Assembly: GCA_003694225.1 (NCBI GenBank)
Contig: RFKT01000265.1
Coordinates: forward strand, 1 to 6,984
Direction: 5' to 3'
DNA from: Candidatus Dadabacteria bacterium
GTDB lineage: Bacteria; Bdellovibrionota_C; UBA2361; J135
Length of the DNA: 6,984 bases
Shown: positions 6,066 to 6,984 of the stretch, piece after piece
Layout: the number at the start of each line of letters is the position of its first letter
Numbering within the stretch: the first letter of the stretch is position 1
Program-made: the position numbers and the translations under genes
Notes under the pieces: model-generated
Database searches by the model: none
Told to the model about the DNA's origin: nothing
Seen by the model: only the letters and a program-made list of their open reading frames with translations

Positions 6066-6878
6066 ATGAACAATACCGCTGAGACACTCGAAACTATTCC
6101 CGTTAAGGAAAATATAGCATTTAGGGAGGCAAAGCTCGATAGCACAATGCTTATTGGAGTAGGGCTTGGGTTTGTGTTAGTGCTCCTTGCTGTAATGATA
6201 GGCGGCGATCCCCTTTCATTCATCAATCCGTTCGGGTTTGTGTTTGTGCTTGGAGGAACCATAACAGCAGTCATGATACAGTTTTCACTTCCTCAGCTTC
6301 GCGAATCATGGAGTGCCTTAAAATCAGCTATGTTTAGGGAGGAGCACAGCTCCTTGGAGAGAATACTTTATTTTGTGGAGATGGCGCGAAGGGTTAAAGA
6401 TGAAGGGTTGCTTATCTTAGATAGGGAAGCTCTGGTTGTGCGGGATCCTTATCTTGCAAAGGCGCTTGAGATTACCGTTGACGGCGCTTCTGAAGAGGAT
6501 ATACGGAGGATTTTGGAGACAGAGATGCGTTTTTCTTCTGAGAGAAAGAGGAGGTGCGTGCAGGTTCTTGAGACAATGGCCGCTTATGCCCCCGCTTTCG
6601 GGCTGATAGGCACGATTATCGGCCTTTCAAACCTGTTGGGCAATCTGCCAGATTCAGCCTCTCTGGGTGGAGATATGGCTGTTGCATTGATGACCACATT
6701 TTACGGGGCTTTGCTGGCCAACTTGGTGTTTTTGCCGATAGCAGGGAAGTTAAAGCTGAGAAGTGAGGAAGATGCATTGATTAAGGTGATTACCATTGAG
6801 GGGGTTTTGTGCTTGGCGAGGGGAGAAAACGCAATATTTGTTGAGCAAAAGCTTCAAAGCTTTTTACCCTCTTATTGA
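6066..6878 (+). CDS. motA: Flagellar motor stator protein MotA (MotA/PomA type)
   Basis: MotA pairs with MotB in the inner membrane to form the ion-driven stator that turns the flagellar rotor. The 270-residue protein has the family layout. TM1 is about 27-45 (STMLIGVGLGFVLVLLAVMI) and TM2 about 52-72. A cytoplasmic loop of about 100 residues carries the rotor-interaction segment (FVEMARRVKDEGLLILD, 103-119). TM3 is about 172-191 (APAFGLIGTIIGL, with conserved Pro176) and TM4 about 203-225 (MAVALMTTFYGALLANLVFLP, Pro224). The tail GENAIFVEQKLQSFLPSY is the usual MotA ending. The N-terminus is about 24 residues longer than in most relatives, which start just before TM1. The ATG at 6066 has GGAG (6051-6054), 11 bases upstream; a later start at Met28 lacks a good site. 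The TM3 GT and TM4 TT motifs are the pattern of sodium-type PomA/MotP. The gene probably heads its own unit with the truncated gene downstream. Confidence 0.93.
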   Translation: MNNTAETLETIPVKENIAFREAKLDSTMLIGVGLGFVLVLLAVMIGGDPLSFINPFGFVFVLGGTITAVMIQFSLPQLRESWSALKSAMFREEHSSLERILYFVEMARRVKDEGLLILDREALVVRDPYLAKALEITVDGASEEDIRRILETEMRFSSERKRRCVQVLETMAAYAPAFGLIGTIIGLSNLLGNLPDSASLGGDMAVALMTTFYGALLANLVFLPIAGKLKLRSEEDALIKVITIEGVLCLARGENAIFVEQKLQSFLPSY

Positions 6879-6916
6879 AAGAATCTACTTGGGCGTGATG
6901 CGGCGGAGAGTTTGGT

Positions 6917-6984
6917 ATGGGCAAGGTCAATTCGTTTGTGTCTCAGTATATATCCCTTGTTTTGATCATAACGGTATTCATAAT
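6917..6984 (+). CDS. Partial unidentified CDS, N-terminal 22 residues, leaves the window at the right edge
   Basis: ATG at 6917 is preceded by GGAGAG (6905-6910) at 6-base spacing, and the frame is open to the window end. It encodes MGKVNSFVSQYISLVLIITV..., a short polar start followed by a hydrophobic run that suggests a membrane anchor or uncleaved signal. It starts 38 bp after motA, where motB is usually found. The visible part does not resemble the basic/acidic MotB N-terminus that precedes a W-x-x-x-F-x-D-M/L-x-T-L-L segment. It could be a divergent MotB, another flagellar membrane protein such as a FliL-like one, or something unrelated. A competing frame from 6895/6898 is also open but has no comparable Shine-Dalgarno. 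Confidence 0.5.
   Translation, partial: MGKVNSFVSQYISLVLIITVFI

Overview
The window reads as ordinary chromosomal DNA from a flagellated, Gram-negative-type bacterium of moderate GC content. The signs are a canonical family-1 uracil-DNA glycosylase, a bacterial valyl-tRNA synthetase, a MotA-type flagellar stator protein, and a secreted Cys-rich protein with DxCGVCGGDNSSC repeats and an EVCDGVDNDCDGE motif. Such Cys-rich modules are common in myxobacteria, Bdellovibrio-like and other former deltaproteobacterial lineages, but the exact taxon cannot be fixed from this sequence.

Layout. The left 2.6 kb is transcribed leftward: ung (2585 to 1848), a secreted Cys-rich protein (body 1699 to 170, with its likely true start and signal peptide at 1751), and the first 35 codons of an unidentified gene that leaves the window at position 1. 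A 92-bp divergent spacer (2586-2677) carries an imperfect dyad. To its right, everything runs rightward: a 174-residue unknown protein (2678-3202), valS 27 bp downstream (3230-5911), a 154-bp spacer with a plausible sigma70-type promoter, motA (6066-6878), and the first 22 codons of a further gene that leaves the window.

How the genes work together. The unknown protein and valS look co-transcribed. motA probably starts a new transcription unit with the truncated gene behind it. The visible start of that gene does not look like MotB, so the stator partner is not confirmed here. Ung (DNA repair), ValRS (translation) and MotA (motility) have no direct functional link; they look like neighbours rather than one system.

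The points most worth a second look are these. The Cys-rich protein has a perfect start (Shine-Dalgarno, ATG, signal peptide) that is out of frame with its body by one base. Ung has an extra N-terminal tail of about 21 residues holding a QIGLF sequence that resembles a sliding-clamp-binding motif. Paired palindromes lie in the short spacer before the leftmost gene. No RNA genes, insertion sequences, CRISPR arrays or strong intrinsic terminators were recognised, and no gene-free stretch exceeds 300 bp.
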